From Haloarchaeobius litoreus (GTDB lineage: Archaea; Halobacteriota; Halobacteria; Halobacteriales; Natrialbaceae): a stretch of 64,000 bases of DNA. The notes beneath the pieces are model-generated. The model was given only the letters and a program-made list of their open reading frames with translations. It did no database searches and was not told where the DNA came from. Below, one piece after another: positions 25,062 through 32,446 of the stretch. The DNA is taken from contig NZ_JANHJR010000003.1 in the NCBI RefSeq assembly GCF_024495425.1, positions 987,926 through 1,051,925 of the forward strand, given 5' to 3'. A program made the translations under genes and the position numbers. Position 1 is the first letter of the stretch. The number at the start of each line of letters is the position of its first letter.

Positions 25062-25301
25062 TCAGGCCTTCTGGACGTAGATGCTCCAGTAGTCCTCGTG
25101 CTCGACGGTCTCGACCAGCTCGTGACCGGCCTTCTCGACCCACTCGGGCACGTCGCTGACCGACCCGCGGTCGGAGGTCTGCAGTTCGAAGACGGTGCCG
25201 CTGTCTGCCGTCTTGACCTTCCCGATGAGGTCCATCAGGGGGCCGGGGCAGCCGGCACCGCGTGCGTCGATCGTTACGTCGGCAGTGAGTTGTTCGCTCA
25301 T
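25062..25301 (-). CDS. TusA-like sulfur carrier
   Basis: 79-residue sulfur-relay protein. The N-terminal strand VTIDARGAGCPGPLMDL carries the persulfide Cys C18 in the CPxP motif; the rest fits the two-layer TusA fold (SVSDVPEWVEKAGHELV). The ATG at 25301 is chosen because it precedes the first beta strand; the longer frame overlaps dsrE. It lies between a DsrE-like and an SQR-like gene, so it probably hands sulfane sulfur between them. Confidence 0.92.
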   Translation of the reverse strand: MSEQLTADVTIDARGAGCPGPLMDLIGKVKTADSGTVFELQTSDRGSVSDVPEWVEKAGHELVETVEHEDYWSIYVQKA

Positions 25302-25363
25302 TGTTGGATATCTCGTGATCTGGTGTGGTGTTCTGATGGCGGTGCGGTCGGCGACGGGGCAGC

Positions 25364-25762
25364 TCAGACGAATATCACCTGCTTGTCGCTGGCCTTGGTC
25401 AGGAAGCCGGAGACGCCGAGTTCCCCGTCGAAGATGTCGACGTAGTCGTCGAGCTCGCGGCCCCACATCTCCATGGCCATCGTGCAGGCGTAGAGGTTCA
25501 TCGGGCCCATCTCCCTGGCGTCGCGGAACTGCTCCGTGAACAGGGGCACCTCCGTCTCCTCGCTCGTCAGCATCGCCTCGCCGAGCGGTCCCGTCGTGAA
25601 GTCCCGCGTCTCGACGACCTCGTGTTCGAACGGGCGGAGCCCGTTCATCGTCACGAACACGTCGACCGGGATGTCCGAGGCTGCGGCGATGGAGCCGATG
25701 ATGCTCGCTGCGGTGATCTTCTCGAACTCGTCCGTCGCGACGACGAGTGCGTAGCCGTTCAT
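25364..25762 (-). CDS. DsrE/DsrF-like sulfurtransferase family protein
   Basis: 132 residues of DsrE-like alpha/beta fold: YALVVATDEFEKITAASIIG at the start, VDVFVTMNGLRPF, and the conserved NLYACTMAMEMWG with a single candidate acceptor Cys. It is the first gene of the sulfur operon (25762 to 23297, minus strand). ATG 25762 is preferred over an upstream start that would run through the promoter. A TATA-like TACTATAT lies near 25797-25804, giving a short leader. Confidence 0.88.
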   Translation of the reverse strand: MNGYALVVATDEFEKITAASIIGSIAAASDIPVDVFVTMNGLRPFEHEVVETRDFTTGPLGEAMLTSEETEVPLFTEQFRDAREMGPMNLYACTMAMEMWGRELDDYVDIFDGELGVSGFLTKASDKQVIFV

Positions 25763-25883
25763 GGTGTCTTCACAGGTAGAGGTTCGACACCGACGGATAT
25801 AGTATTGCACTTCAATTCCAAGACTGTGGGAAACAGTGGACGTGACGGATCACCGCGGGACGGAACGACGAACCCCCGGACGA

Positions 25884-26255
25884 CTACTCCGCGACGGCCC
25901 GCGAGGGCGGCCGGAGGTAGTCCACGACCACCACCGCCACCGCGAGCACGATGCCGCCGAGGAACTGACCCTGGAAGCCGACGCCGTCTATCACGTGTGC
26001 GTACCGCATGAACCAGATGCCGAGGAAGGCGTACGCGAAGGCGGCGTAGCCGAGGGCGATGCGCTCGACGGCGGCACTCGCACGGCCGAGACCGACCCAG
26101 ACGCCGACGGCGGCGGCGAGCCCCGCGAACAGGCCGCCGAACACGCCGATGATGCCGCCCGGGATGTCGGGGATGACCGAGAGGATGGCCGCGCCGACGA
26201 GCAGGAACGTCGTCGCACCGCTGCCGAGCGCGATGAGGAGTCGTCGCCAGTTCAT
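25884..26255 (-). CDS. Four-helix membrane protein
   Basis: 123 residues with four hydrophobic segments: LLIALGSGATTFLLVGAAIL, GGIIGVFGGLFAGLAAAVGV, IALGYAAFAYAFLGIWF and FLGGIVLAVAVVVVDYL. No catalytic residues are evident. It resembles small haloarchaeal integral membrane proteins of unknown function. It lies 54 bases downstream of radA on the same strand and may be co-transcribed. Confidence 0.75.
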   Translation of the reverse strand: MNWRRLLIALGSGATTFLLVGAAILSVIPDIPGGIIGVFGGLFAGLAAAVGVWVGLGRASAAVERIALGYAAFAYAFLGIWFMRYAHVIDGVGFQGQFLGGIVLAVAVVVVDYLRPPSRAVAE

Positions 26256-26309
26256 ACCTGACGGTACGTGGTCGGGAAGCGAAAAACTAGCGCCGAGGCC
26301 GAAGCGGCG

Positions 26310-27341
26310 TTACTCGGGCCGCAGCCCGCCGTCCTGCACGCGCATCACGGCCTCGCCGTCGGCGAGGTTCGGCGCGTCGACGAGCCGCACGATGCGCTTG
26401 TCGCCCTTGGACTTGCGCAGGTACATCCGGAAGGTGGACTTGTGGCCGAGGATGTTGCCACCGATGGGCTGGGTCGGGTCGCCGAAGAACGAGTCGGGGT
26501 TCGAGGCGACCTGGTTCGTCACGACGACGGCGCAGTTGAACAGGTTGCCGACCTTGTCGAGGTCGTGGAGGTGCTTGTTGAGCTTCTGCTGGCGCTCTGC
26601 GAGCTCGCCACGGCCGACGTACTCGGCGCGGAAGTGGGCGGTGAGCGAGTCGACACAGAGCAGGCGGACGGGCCACTCGCCGTCCTCGTGCTCGCCGGCG
26701 AGCTCCTGGGCCTTCTCGGCGAGGAGCATCTGGTGGTTCGAGTTGAACCCCTTCGCGACGTGGATCTTGTCGAGGATGTCGTCGACGAGCTCGTCCATCG
26801 TCTCGTCGTCGTCGGGCGAGCCCTCGATGCCGCGGTCCTCCAGGGTGGCCTCGATGGCCTCCTCGGGGAGTCCCCGGACCATGTCGTCGATGCGCTCGGG
26901 GCGGAAGGTGTCCTCGGTGTCGATGAAGATGGTCGAGCCGCGCAGCCCGCCGACCTCCTTCGGGAGCTGGACGTTCACGGAGAGCTGGTGTGTGACCTGG
27001 GACTTGCCGGCCCCGAACTCGCCGTACACCTCGGTGATGGACTGGGTCTCGACGCCACCGCCGAGGAGCTCGTCCACCTCGTCGATCTGCCAGCTGAGCT
27101 TGCCGATCTCGTTGCGTCGTTCGAGCACCTGCGAGCCGGTCTCGAAGCCGCCGATGTCGGCCTCCTCACGGGCGGCCTGCACGATGTCGGCGGCGCTGGA
27201 CTCGCCCACGTCGGCCGTGTTCGATAGCTCGGAGGGGGCCGCGACAGCGATGCCCTGGAAGGAGTCGAAGCCTGCGTCGCGGAGCTTGTCTGCCGTTGCC
27301 GGTCCCACGCCGGGGAGTTTCTCGAGGTCTACGTCTGCCAT
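26310..27341 (-). CDS. radA: RadA recombinase
   Basis: 343-residue archaeal RecA/Rad51 recombinase for homologous strand exchange. The N-terminal helix-hairpin-helix domain has [16 protein letters not shown] (9-24). Walker A GEFGAGKS lies at 107-114. The polymerisation region, a Walker B-like [15 protein letters not shown], and the conserved [12 protein letters not shown] and [10 protein letters not shown] follow. The C terminus (VQDGGLRPE) is normal and no intein is present. A TATA box 23-31 bases upstream supports a leaderless start. Confidence 0.97.
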   Translation of the reverse strand: MADVDLEKLPGVGPATADKLRDAGFDSFQGIAVAAPSELSNTADVGESSAADIVQAAREEADIGGFETGSQVLERRNEIGKLSWQIDEVDELLGGGVETQSITEVYGEFGAGKSQVTHQLSVNVQLPKEVGGLRGSTIFIDTEDTFRPERIDDMVRGLPEEAIEATLEDRGIEGSPDDDETMDELVDDILDKIHVAKGFNSNHQMLLAEKAQELAGEHEDGEWPVRLLCVDSLTAHFRAEYVGRGELAERQQKLNKHLHDLDKVGNLFNCAVVVTNQVASNPDSFFGDPTQPIGGNILGHKSTFRMYLRKSKGDKRIVRLVDAPNLADGEAVMRVQDGGLRPE

Positions 27342-27363
27342 ACCTGTCCGTGAGTCCCGATGG

Positions 27364-27372
27364 GGTATAAAG
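27364..27372 (-). promoter_or_regulatory. TATA box of radA
   Basis: CTTTATACC on the minus strand, 23-31 bases before the radA ATG. Confidence 0.6.
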
Positions 27373-27559
27373 CCCCGTAAACAGGGGAGTGAAAGTGAAA
27401 GTGGAACGTGGCATGGGGGTGGACTCGGTAGCAGGGCGAGGGATTAAACCGGAAGACGGGGGCGAGACGGTCAGCTGTGGCCGGCTCGCGGGCCGACGCG
27501 CGGGTCGACCAGCGCGAGCGCGGGGTCGGCGAGGGCCGTGACCCGTCACCCGATTCGTC

Positions 27560-28165
27560 TCACTCCCACGGATGTGTCCCGCTGTTGCTCGGCCACAGCG
27601 GGTACCAGTACTGCTTGTCCGTCTCGATGTCGAGCTCGCCGTCGAGGTTGCTCTCCAGCTTGAACTCGAGGGCGTCGTCGCGCTCCTGGCCGCTGCGGGG
27701 GACGAACGGGTAGTACGCGCCGCGGCGGAACGAGTAGATCCAGTAGGCGGTGCGGTCGTCGTTCGCGAACCCGAAGACGGCGGCGAGCAGCCGGGAGCCG
27801 TAGTCGCGCTCGATGAACGTGTCGGCGGCGAAGTGGATGCTGGTGACGAGGTCCTCCGGGTCGTCGTCGTGGAGGACGACCCACTGGTAGCCGTGGTCGT
27901 CCTCGCGCAGGTCGAAGTCGGTGCCCGTCTCCTCGGAGCCGGCCGCGAGGATGTCCTCGACCTCGCGGACGGCGTCGGCGAAGTCCGTGCTGTCGACGCC
28001 GGAGAAGCAGAGTGCGGCGTCGCCGGTGGACGCGTAGTCGAGCTCGGTGGCCATCGTGATGTACGCCGTGCTCATCCCGAAGAGGTCCTCGGGGTCGGCG
28101 GCGCGGGCGGCGTCGGCCTCGGCGCGGGTGCCCAGCATCTCGCGGATAGAATCGAACAGCCCCAT
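27560..28165 (-). CDS. PspA-associated protein PspAB
   Basis: 201 residues beginning MGLFDSIREMLGTRAEADAA, the hallmark start of archaeal PspAB proteins, with DPEDLFGMSTAYITM, GYQWVVLHDDDPEDLVTSIH and AYWIYSFRRGAYYPFVP. The family is linked to phage-shock/membrane-stress systems. Here it ends a probable operon after htpX and a small membrane protein (28653 to 27560), in line with membrane quality control. The 5' gap to the preceding gene is 35 bases. The biochemical activity is unknown. Confidence 0.85.
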   Translation of the reverse strand: MGLFDSIREMLGTRAEADAARAADPEDLFGMSTAYITMATELDYASTGDAALCFSGVDSTDFADAVREVEDILAAGSEETGTDFDLREDDHGYQWVVLHDDDPEDLVTSIHFAADTFIERDYGSRLLAAVFGFANDDRTAYWIYSFRRGAYYPFVPRSGQERDDALEFKLESNLDGELDIETDKQYWYPLWPSNSGTHPWE

Positions 28166-28200
28166 ATCGGGCGAAAAGACCGGGACCGCCTTAGGCCTCC

Positions 28201-28653
28201 CTATCGCGGTGCCCGGTCGTCCCCGCCGGTCGCGCCCACGTCCCAGATGGTCCGCCCACCGAGGAGCGCCGCGAGGACGCCGACGAGCGCGACCAGCGGC
28301 GAGACGACGGTGTCGACGCGGTCGAACAGGCCCTGCGCGGGGAACACCTGGACGCGGTACACCTGTCCGTCGAGGCGGACGTAGTCGGCCTCGATGAGCG
28401 GGACGACGGCGGCGCTGTCGGCCCCGCGCCAGCGCGTCGCCTGGTCGCCGTCGACGGCCTCGCGGAGGGTCGCCCGCGCGGAATCGGCGAGGCTCGAGGC
28501 GTTCGTCACGCGGTCCTCGGCCACGGCTCCGTCCGCGGGTTCGGCGACCACCTCGACGGTCGTGTCGCCGGGTTCGAGGTCGAGGTAGACCGGGTGGGCC
28601 GCGACGAGGAGGCCGACGACGAGCAGTATCGCCCCGGCTCGCGCCCGGTCCAT
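28201..28653 (-). CDS. Membrane-anchored protein in htpX operon
   Basis: 150 residues: an N-terminal anchor (ARAGAILLVVGLLVAAHPVY), an extracytoplasmic region of about 90 residues, then a second transmembrane helix (VVSPLVALVGVLAALLGG) and a short tail. The ATG at 28653 is used because it lies just before the anchor; it follows the htpX stop by 4 bases. No known domain is seen. Its neighbours htpX and pspAB suggest a part in envelope protein quality control. Confidence 0.72.
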   Translation of the reverse strand: MDRARAGAILLVVGLLVAAHPVYLDLEPGDTTVEVVAEPADGAVAEDRVTNASSLADSARATLREAVDGDQATRWRGADSAAVVPLIEADYVRLDGQVYRVQVFPAQGLFDRVDTVVSPLVALVGVLAALLGGRTIWDVGATGGDDRAPR

Positions 28654-28657
28654 CGGT

Positions 28658-29533
28658 TCAGGTCGCCTCCATCTCGCGTTCGAGCTGCTGGAGGGCATCG
28701 ATGCGGCGCTCCATCGAGGGGTGCGTGCTGAACAGGCGGGTGATGGTGCCGCCGCTGACCGGGAAGATGAAGAACGCGTTCATCTCGGCCTGCTCGCGCA
28801 TGTCCTCCTTCGGGGCCCGCTCCATCCCGCCGGAGATGCTGGCGAGCGCGGACGCCAGCGCCGCGGGCTTGCCGGTGATGACCGCCGCGCCCCGGTCGGC
28901 CGCGAACTCGCGGTAGCGCGAGAGCGCCCGGATGAGCAGGTAGGAGATGATCCAGACGACCAGCGAGACGGCGATGGCGACGAAGACGCCGCCGTTGTTC
29001 CGGTTGCGGCCCCCGCCGAAGAAGAAGCCGAAGCGGACCACGAGGAAGGCGATGGTCGAGAGGAACGACGCGATCGTCATGACCATCACGTCGCGGTTCT
29101 TGACGTGGGCGAGCTCGTGGGCGAGGACGCCCTCCAGCTCGTCGCGGTTCAGCGTCTTCAGCAGCCCGGTCGTCACGGCGACGGCCGAGTGCTTCTGCGA
29201 GCGACCGGTCGCGAACGCGTTGGGCACCTGCGAGTCGACGACTGCGACCTTCGGGACGGGCACGTCGGCCTGCTGGGAGAGCCGGCGGACCATCCCGTGG
29301 AGCTCGGGGTACTCGTCCTCGCTCACCTCCTTCGCCCCCATGCTCCACAGCGTGAGCTTGTCGCTGAAGAACCACTGCGCGCCGGAGAACAGCGCGAACA
29401 CCAGGACGATGCCGGTGAAACCGAACCCGAGATACACCGACAGCGCCCCGATGAAGGCGAGATACACCGCCGTCAACAGGAACATCGTGACGAACATGCG
29501 GAGCCGTAGCCCCCAGTCCGCTTTCCATTGCAT
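28658..29533 (-). CDS. htpX: Membrane zinc metalloprotease HtpX
   Basis: 291 residues. Two N-terminal membrane helices (about 12-32 and 36-52), the zinc site HELAH at 139-143, two further helices (about 150-170 and 182-204), and the third ligand region EFAADRGAAVITG. STHPSMERRI near the end is also conserved. Known to degrade damaged membrane proteins. It is the first gene of a three-gene operon with a small membrane protein and PspAB. Confidence 0.95.
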   Translation of the reverse strand: MQWKADWGLRLRMFVTMFLLTAVYLAFIGALSVYLGFGFTGIVLVFALFSGAQWFFSDKLTLWSMGAKEVSEDEYPELHGMVRRLSQQADVPVPKVAVVDSQVPNAFATGRSQKHSAVAVTTGLLKTLNRDELEGVLAHELAHVKNRDVMVMTIASFLSTIAFLVVRFGFFFGGGRNRNNGGVFVAIAVSLVVWIISYLLIRALSRYREFAADRGAAVITGKPAALASALASISGGMERAPKEDMREQAEMNAFFIFPVSGGTITRLFSTHPSMERRIDALQQLEREMEAT

Positions 29534-29670
29534 ATTCGCAGGAAGGAGTCGAGCGGTCTAAAGTTCGTCGCCGTCGGCGAGTCGGCCCAGCGATGCCACG
29601 CCAGCGAGGGACGCCGCCGTCCACCGCCGAATCCTGCGCTTTATACGGCAGAACGGCCTACGAGTCGGTC

Positions 29671-30804
29671 ATGACCGACCAGCGCTCGTTCTGCCCCCGT
29701 TGCGGGGAGGCGATGTCCGAGGCGGCCGCCAGCGACCCGCTGGGCAAGTCCGACGTGGGCGTCTGCGACGACTGCTACTTCGACCAGTTCGAGCTCGTCG
29801 ACGCGCCGGAGCGCATCGAGGTGCGCGTCTGTGCAACCTGCGGTGCCGTCTTCCGGGGCCGTCGCTGGGTCGACATCGGCGCGGAGGACTACACCGACGT
29901 GGCAATCGAGGAGGTGTCGGAGGCGCTCGCGGTCCACGTCGACGCCGAGGACGTCTCCTGGCAGGTCCAGCCCGAGCAGGTCGACCAGAACAACATCCGG
30001 ATGCACTGCCTGTTCTCGGGGGTCGTACGCGGCCAGTACCGCGAGGCGGAGGTGACGGTGCCCGTCCGTATCGCCCGCCAGACCTGCACCCGGTGTGGGC
30101 GCATCGCCGGGGACTACTACGCCTCCATCGTCCAGATTCGTGCGCTCGACCGCACCCCAGACAGCGAGGAGATCGAGCGCGCGAAGGAGATCTCGAACAT
30201 GGTCGTCGACCGGATGGAGGCGACGGGCGACCGGAACGCGTTCGTCACCGAGATGGGCGAGACCGACGATGGGCTCGACGTGAAGGTCTCGACGAACAAC
30301 ATCGGCAAGCAGATCGCCGCGAAGGTGGTCGAGGAGTTCGGCGGGGCCTGGACCGACCACGAGACGCTCGTCACCGAGGACGAGGACGGCAACGAGGTGT
30401 ACCGCGTCACCTACGCCGTCCGCCTCCCGCCGTACCGACCCGGCGACGTCATCGAACTCGCGGACGAGGACGACGACGGCGGCCCGGTGCTCGTCAGCAG
30501 TGCCCGCGGCAACCTGAAGGGTGTCCGGGTCACGACCGGCGAGCGCTACGAGGCCAGCTACGAGGAGGGGGACGCCCCGGACGCCCGGAAGCTCGGCACC
30601 GTCGACGACGGCGTCGAAACCTCGCTGGTCGCCGTCGAGGACGAGCACTCCGTGCAGGTGCTCGACCCGGAGACGTACCAGGCGAAGACCATCGCCCGGC
30701 CGGACTACTTCGAGGCGGACGGCGACACGGTTCGGGTACTGAAGAGCCGCGCCGGCCTGCACGTCCTCCCGCCCGAGGACGACGACGAGGACGACTGGTG
30801 GTGA
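29671..30804 (+). CDS. NMD3 family protein
   Basis: 377 residues. The N-terminal zinc clusters (FCPRCGEAM ... GVCDDCYFDQFEL; VRVCATCGAVFRGRRW; QTCTRCGRIAGDYY) define archaeal NMD3, homologous to the eukaryotic 60S export adaptor and thought to act in large-subunit maturation. Later parts include VSTNNIGKQIAAKVVEEFGG and an OB-like C terminus. ATG 29671 follows a TTTATACGG TATA box by about 25 bases. The next gene, taw2, starts one base after its stop. Confidence 0.92.
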   Translation: MTDQRSFCPRCGEAMSEAAASDPLGKSDVGVCDDCYFDQFELVDAPERIEVRVCATCGAVFRGRRWVDIGAEDYTDVAIEEVSEALAVHVDAEDVSWQVQPEQVDQNNIRMHCLFSGVVRGQYREAEVTVPVRIARQTCTRCGRIAGDYYASIVQIRALDRTPDSEEIERAKEISNMVVDRMEATGDRNAFVTEMGETDDGLDVKVSTNNIGKQIAAKVVEEFGGAWTDHETLVTEDEDGNEVYRVTYAVRLPPYRPGDVIELADEDDDGGPVLVSSARGNLKGVRVTTGERYEASYEEGDAPDARKLGTVDDGVETSLVAVEDEHSVQVLDPETYQAKTIARPDYFEADGDTVRVLKSRAGLHVLPPEDDDEDDWW

Positions 30805-30805
30805 G

Positions 30806-31939
30806 ATGAACGACGGCAAGCGCGGCGACGACAACGGCCAGCCCGGCGACGACGAACGCGGCGACGAGGTGGACGCCCTCCCCGAGGTCGCGGACGCCAC
30901 CGCCGACGGCCCGCTCGCCGTCGTCGTCGCACGGGAGCGCGCCGAGGTCGCCATCGCCAGCCTGCGCGCCGAGGGGGTGTACGACGACGACCGACGGGTC
31001 CAGCCGGTCCCCGAGGCGGCCGTCGCGCTCCCCGTCACCGAACCACCCACGGAGACGAGCGTCCGCCGCGTCGTCCGCCAGACCGACCCCGAGCCGCGCG
31101 CGCCCGACCTCGCGACGCTGCTGCGCGAACGCGGCTGGGACGACGCGGCCGTCGAGCGCGCGCCGTCGTCGTGGGCCGTCGTCGGCACCGTGATTCTGGT
31201 CTCCCTCACCGACCTCGACGCCGACGAGGAGGAGGCCGTCGGCGAGGCGCTGCTCGAACTCCACGGCGAGGCCGACACCGTCTGCGCCCGCGCGGGCGTC
31301 GACGGCGAGTTCCGCGAGCCCACCGTGCGGGTCGTCGCGGGCCTGGGCGACACCGAGACGGTCCACGTCGAGCACGGGACCCGGTACGGGCTGGACCTCG
31401 CGCGAGTCATGTTCTCCCCGGGCAACCAGGCCGAGCGCGTCCACATGGGCGAAGCCACCGGCGAGGGCGAGCGCGTGCTCGACATGTTCGCCGGCATCGG
31501 CTACTTCGCGCTGCCGATGGCCCGCGCCGGGGCGACCGTCACCGCGGTCGAGAAGAACCCCGACGCGTTCCGGTACCTCGGCGAGAACGCCGCGAACAAC
31601 GCCGTCCTCGACCGGATGGAGCTCGTCCTCGGGGACTGCCGCGACGTCGAGACGACGGCCGACCGGGTCGTGATGGGCTACTACGACGCGGTCGCCCCCG
31701 CCGGGGATGGCGACGACGGCCGGAGCTACCTCGACGCCGCCTTCGACGCCGTCGTTTCGGGTGGAACGCTCCACGTCCACGCGACGGAACCGGCGGACGA
31801 CCCGTGGAGCCACCCCGTCTCGCGCCTGGAAGCCGTCGGCGACGCGCACGGTCGCGAGGTGACCGTGCTCGACCGCCGCGAGGTCAAGAGCCACAGCGAG
31901 GGCGTCGTCCACGTCGTCGTCGACGCGCGGGTGGACTGA
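30806..31939 (+). CDS. Taw2-like tRNA(Phe) wyosine aminocarboxypropyltransferase
   Basis: 377-residue class I SAM-dependent enzyme of the Met-10/Trm5/TYW2 group. Conserved: VEHGTRYGLDLARVMFSPGN, the SAM motif LDMFAGIGYFALPMA, AVEKNPDAFRYL and DRVVMGYYDAV. The last motif has G-Y rather than the N-(L)P of Trm5, favouring Taw2, which makes the wybutosine-type side chain at tRNA-Phe G37. An acidic, disordered N terminus of about 30 residues precedes the fold. One base separates it from the NMD3 gene, so they are co-transcribed. Confidence 0.85.
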   Translation: MNDGKRGDDNGQPGDDERGDEVDALPEVADATADGPLAVVVARERAEVAIASLRAEGVYDDDRRVQPVPEAAVALPVTEPPTETSVRRVVRQTDPEPRAPDLATLLRERGWDDAAVERAPSSWAVVGTVILVSLTDLDADEEEAVGEALLELHGEADTVCARAGVDGEFREPTVRVVAGLGDTETVHVEHGTRYGLDLARVMFSPGNQAERVHMGEATGEGERVLDMFAGIGYFALPMARAGATVTAVEKNPDAFRYLGENAANNAVLDRMELVLGDCRDVETTADRVVMGYYDAVAPAGDGDDGRSYLDAAFDAVVSGGTLHVHATEPADDPWSHPVSRLEAVGDAHGREVTVLDRREVKSHSEGVVHVVVDARVD

Positions 31940-32001
31940 CAGCCGTCCCGGGGCAGGTCCGAACCAGAAGGGATTTCCCGCTCCCGTGAGCCGTTCCGAC
32001 G

Positions 32002-32283
32002 ATGCCCTCCACACGAGACGCGGACCTGCGCTGGCTCCTCGGCGAACTCCCCTGGATACTGCTCGGCGTCGTCTCGATACTGCTCGCGACGTGGTTCGTC
32101 GAGACGGTCGGCCACCTCCTCCTCGACCTCTTCGAGTCGGTGTTCGTCCACGGGCTCGGACTCGCCCTGTCGTACGAGCTCTACGGACTGCTCCTCGACG
32201 GGGTCGATCTGGCGACGGCAGCCGTCCGCTGGACCGGCCTGTTCGGACTCGCCGCCTACGTCGTCCGCCGCGCGACGGCCTGA
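32002..32283 (+). CDS. Small membrane protein
   Basis: 93 residues with two to three hydrophobic segments: LPWILLGVVSILLATWFVET, a central amphipathic stretch around LFESVFVHGLGLALSYELYG, and WTGLFGLAAYVVRR. No family is recognised. Spacing to its neighbours is 62 and 40 bases, so it may be transcribed alone. Confidence 0.6.
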   Translation: MPSTRDADLRWLLGELPWILLGVVSILLATWFVETVGHLLLDLFESVFVHGLGLALSYELYGLLLDGVDLATAAVRWTGLFGLAAYVVRRATA

Positions 32284-32323
32284 GGCCGAGGGATTGAAGC
32301 CCTCGGAGGCAGAAGACGGGAGT

Positions 32324-32416
32324 ATGCCCGAGTTCAACCGCCAGCAGATCATCGCGCTCTTCTTCGTCGCGCTGATGCTGCTCTCGTCGGTCGTCGGCGT
32401 TCTCGCGGCGTTCTGA
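32324..32416 (+). CDS. 30-residue single-helix membrane microprotein
   Basis: ATG at 32324, stop at 32414-32416: MPEFNRQQIIALFFVALM followed by LLSSVVGVLAAF. This gives one transmembrane helix after a polar N terminus. Very similar short proteins (FNRQQI then a hydrophobic helix) are recalled from other haloarchaea, which argues that it is a real conserved gene and not chance. It lies just upstream of, and convergent with, the helicase gene. Confidence 0.6.
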   Translation: MPEFNRQQIIALFFVALMLLSSVVGVLAAF

Positions 32417-32446
32417 GCCGCTCCCCGACACACGTCGACCGGCCGG

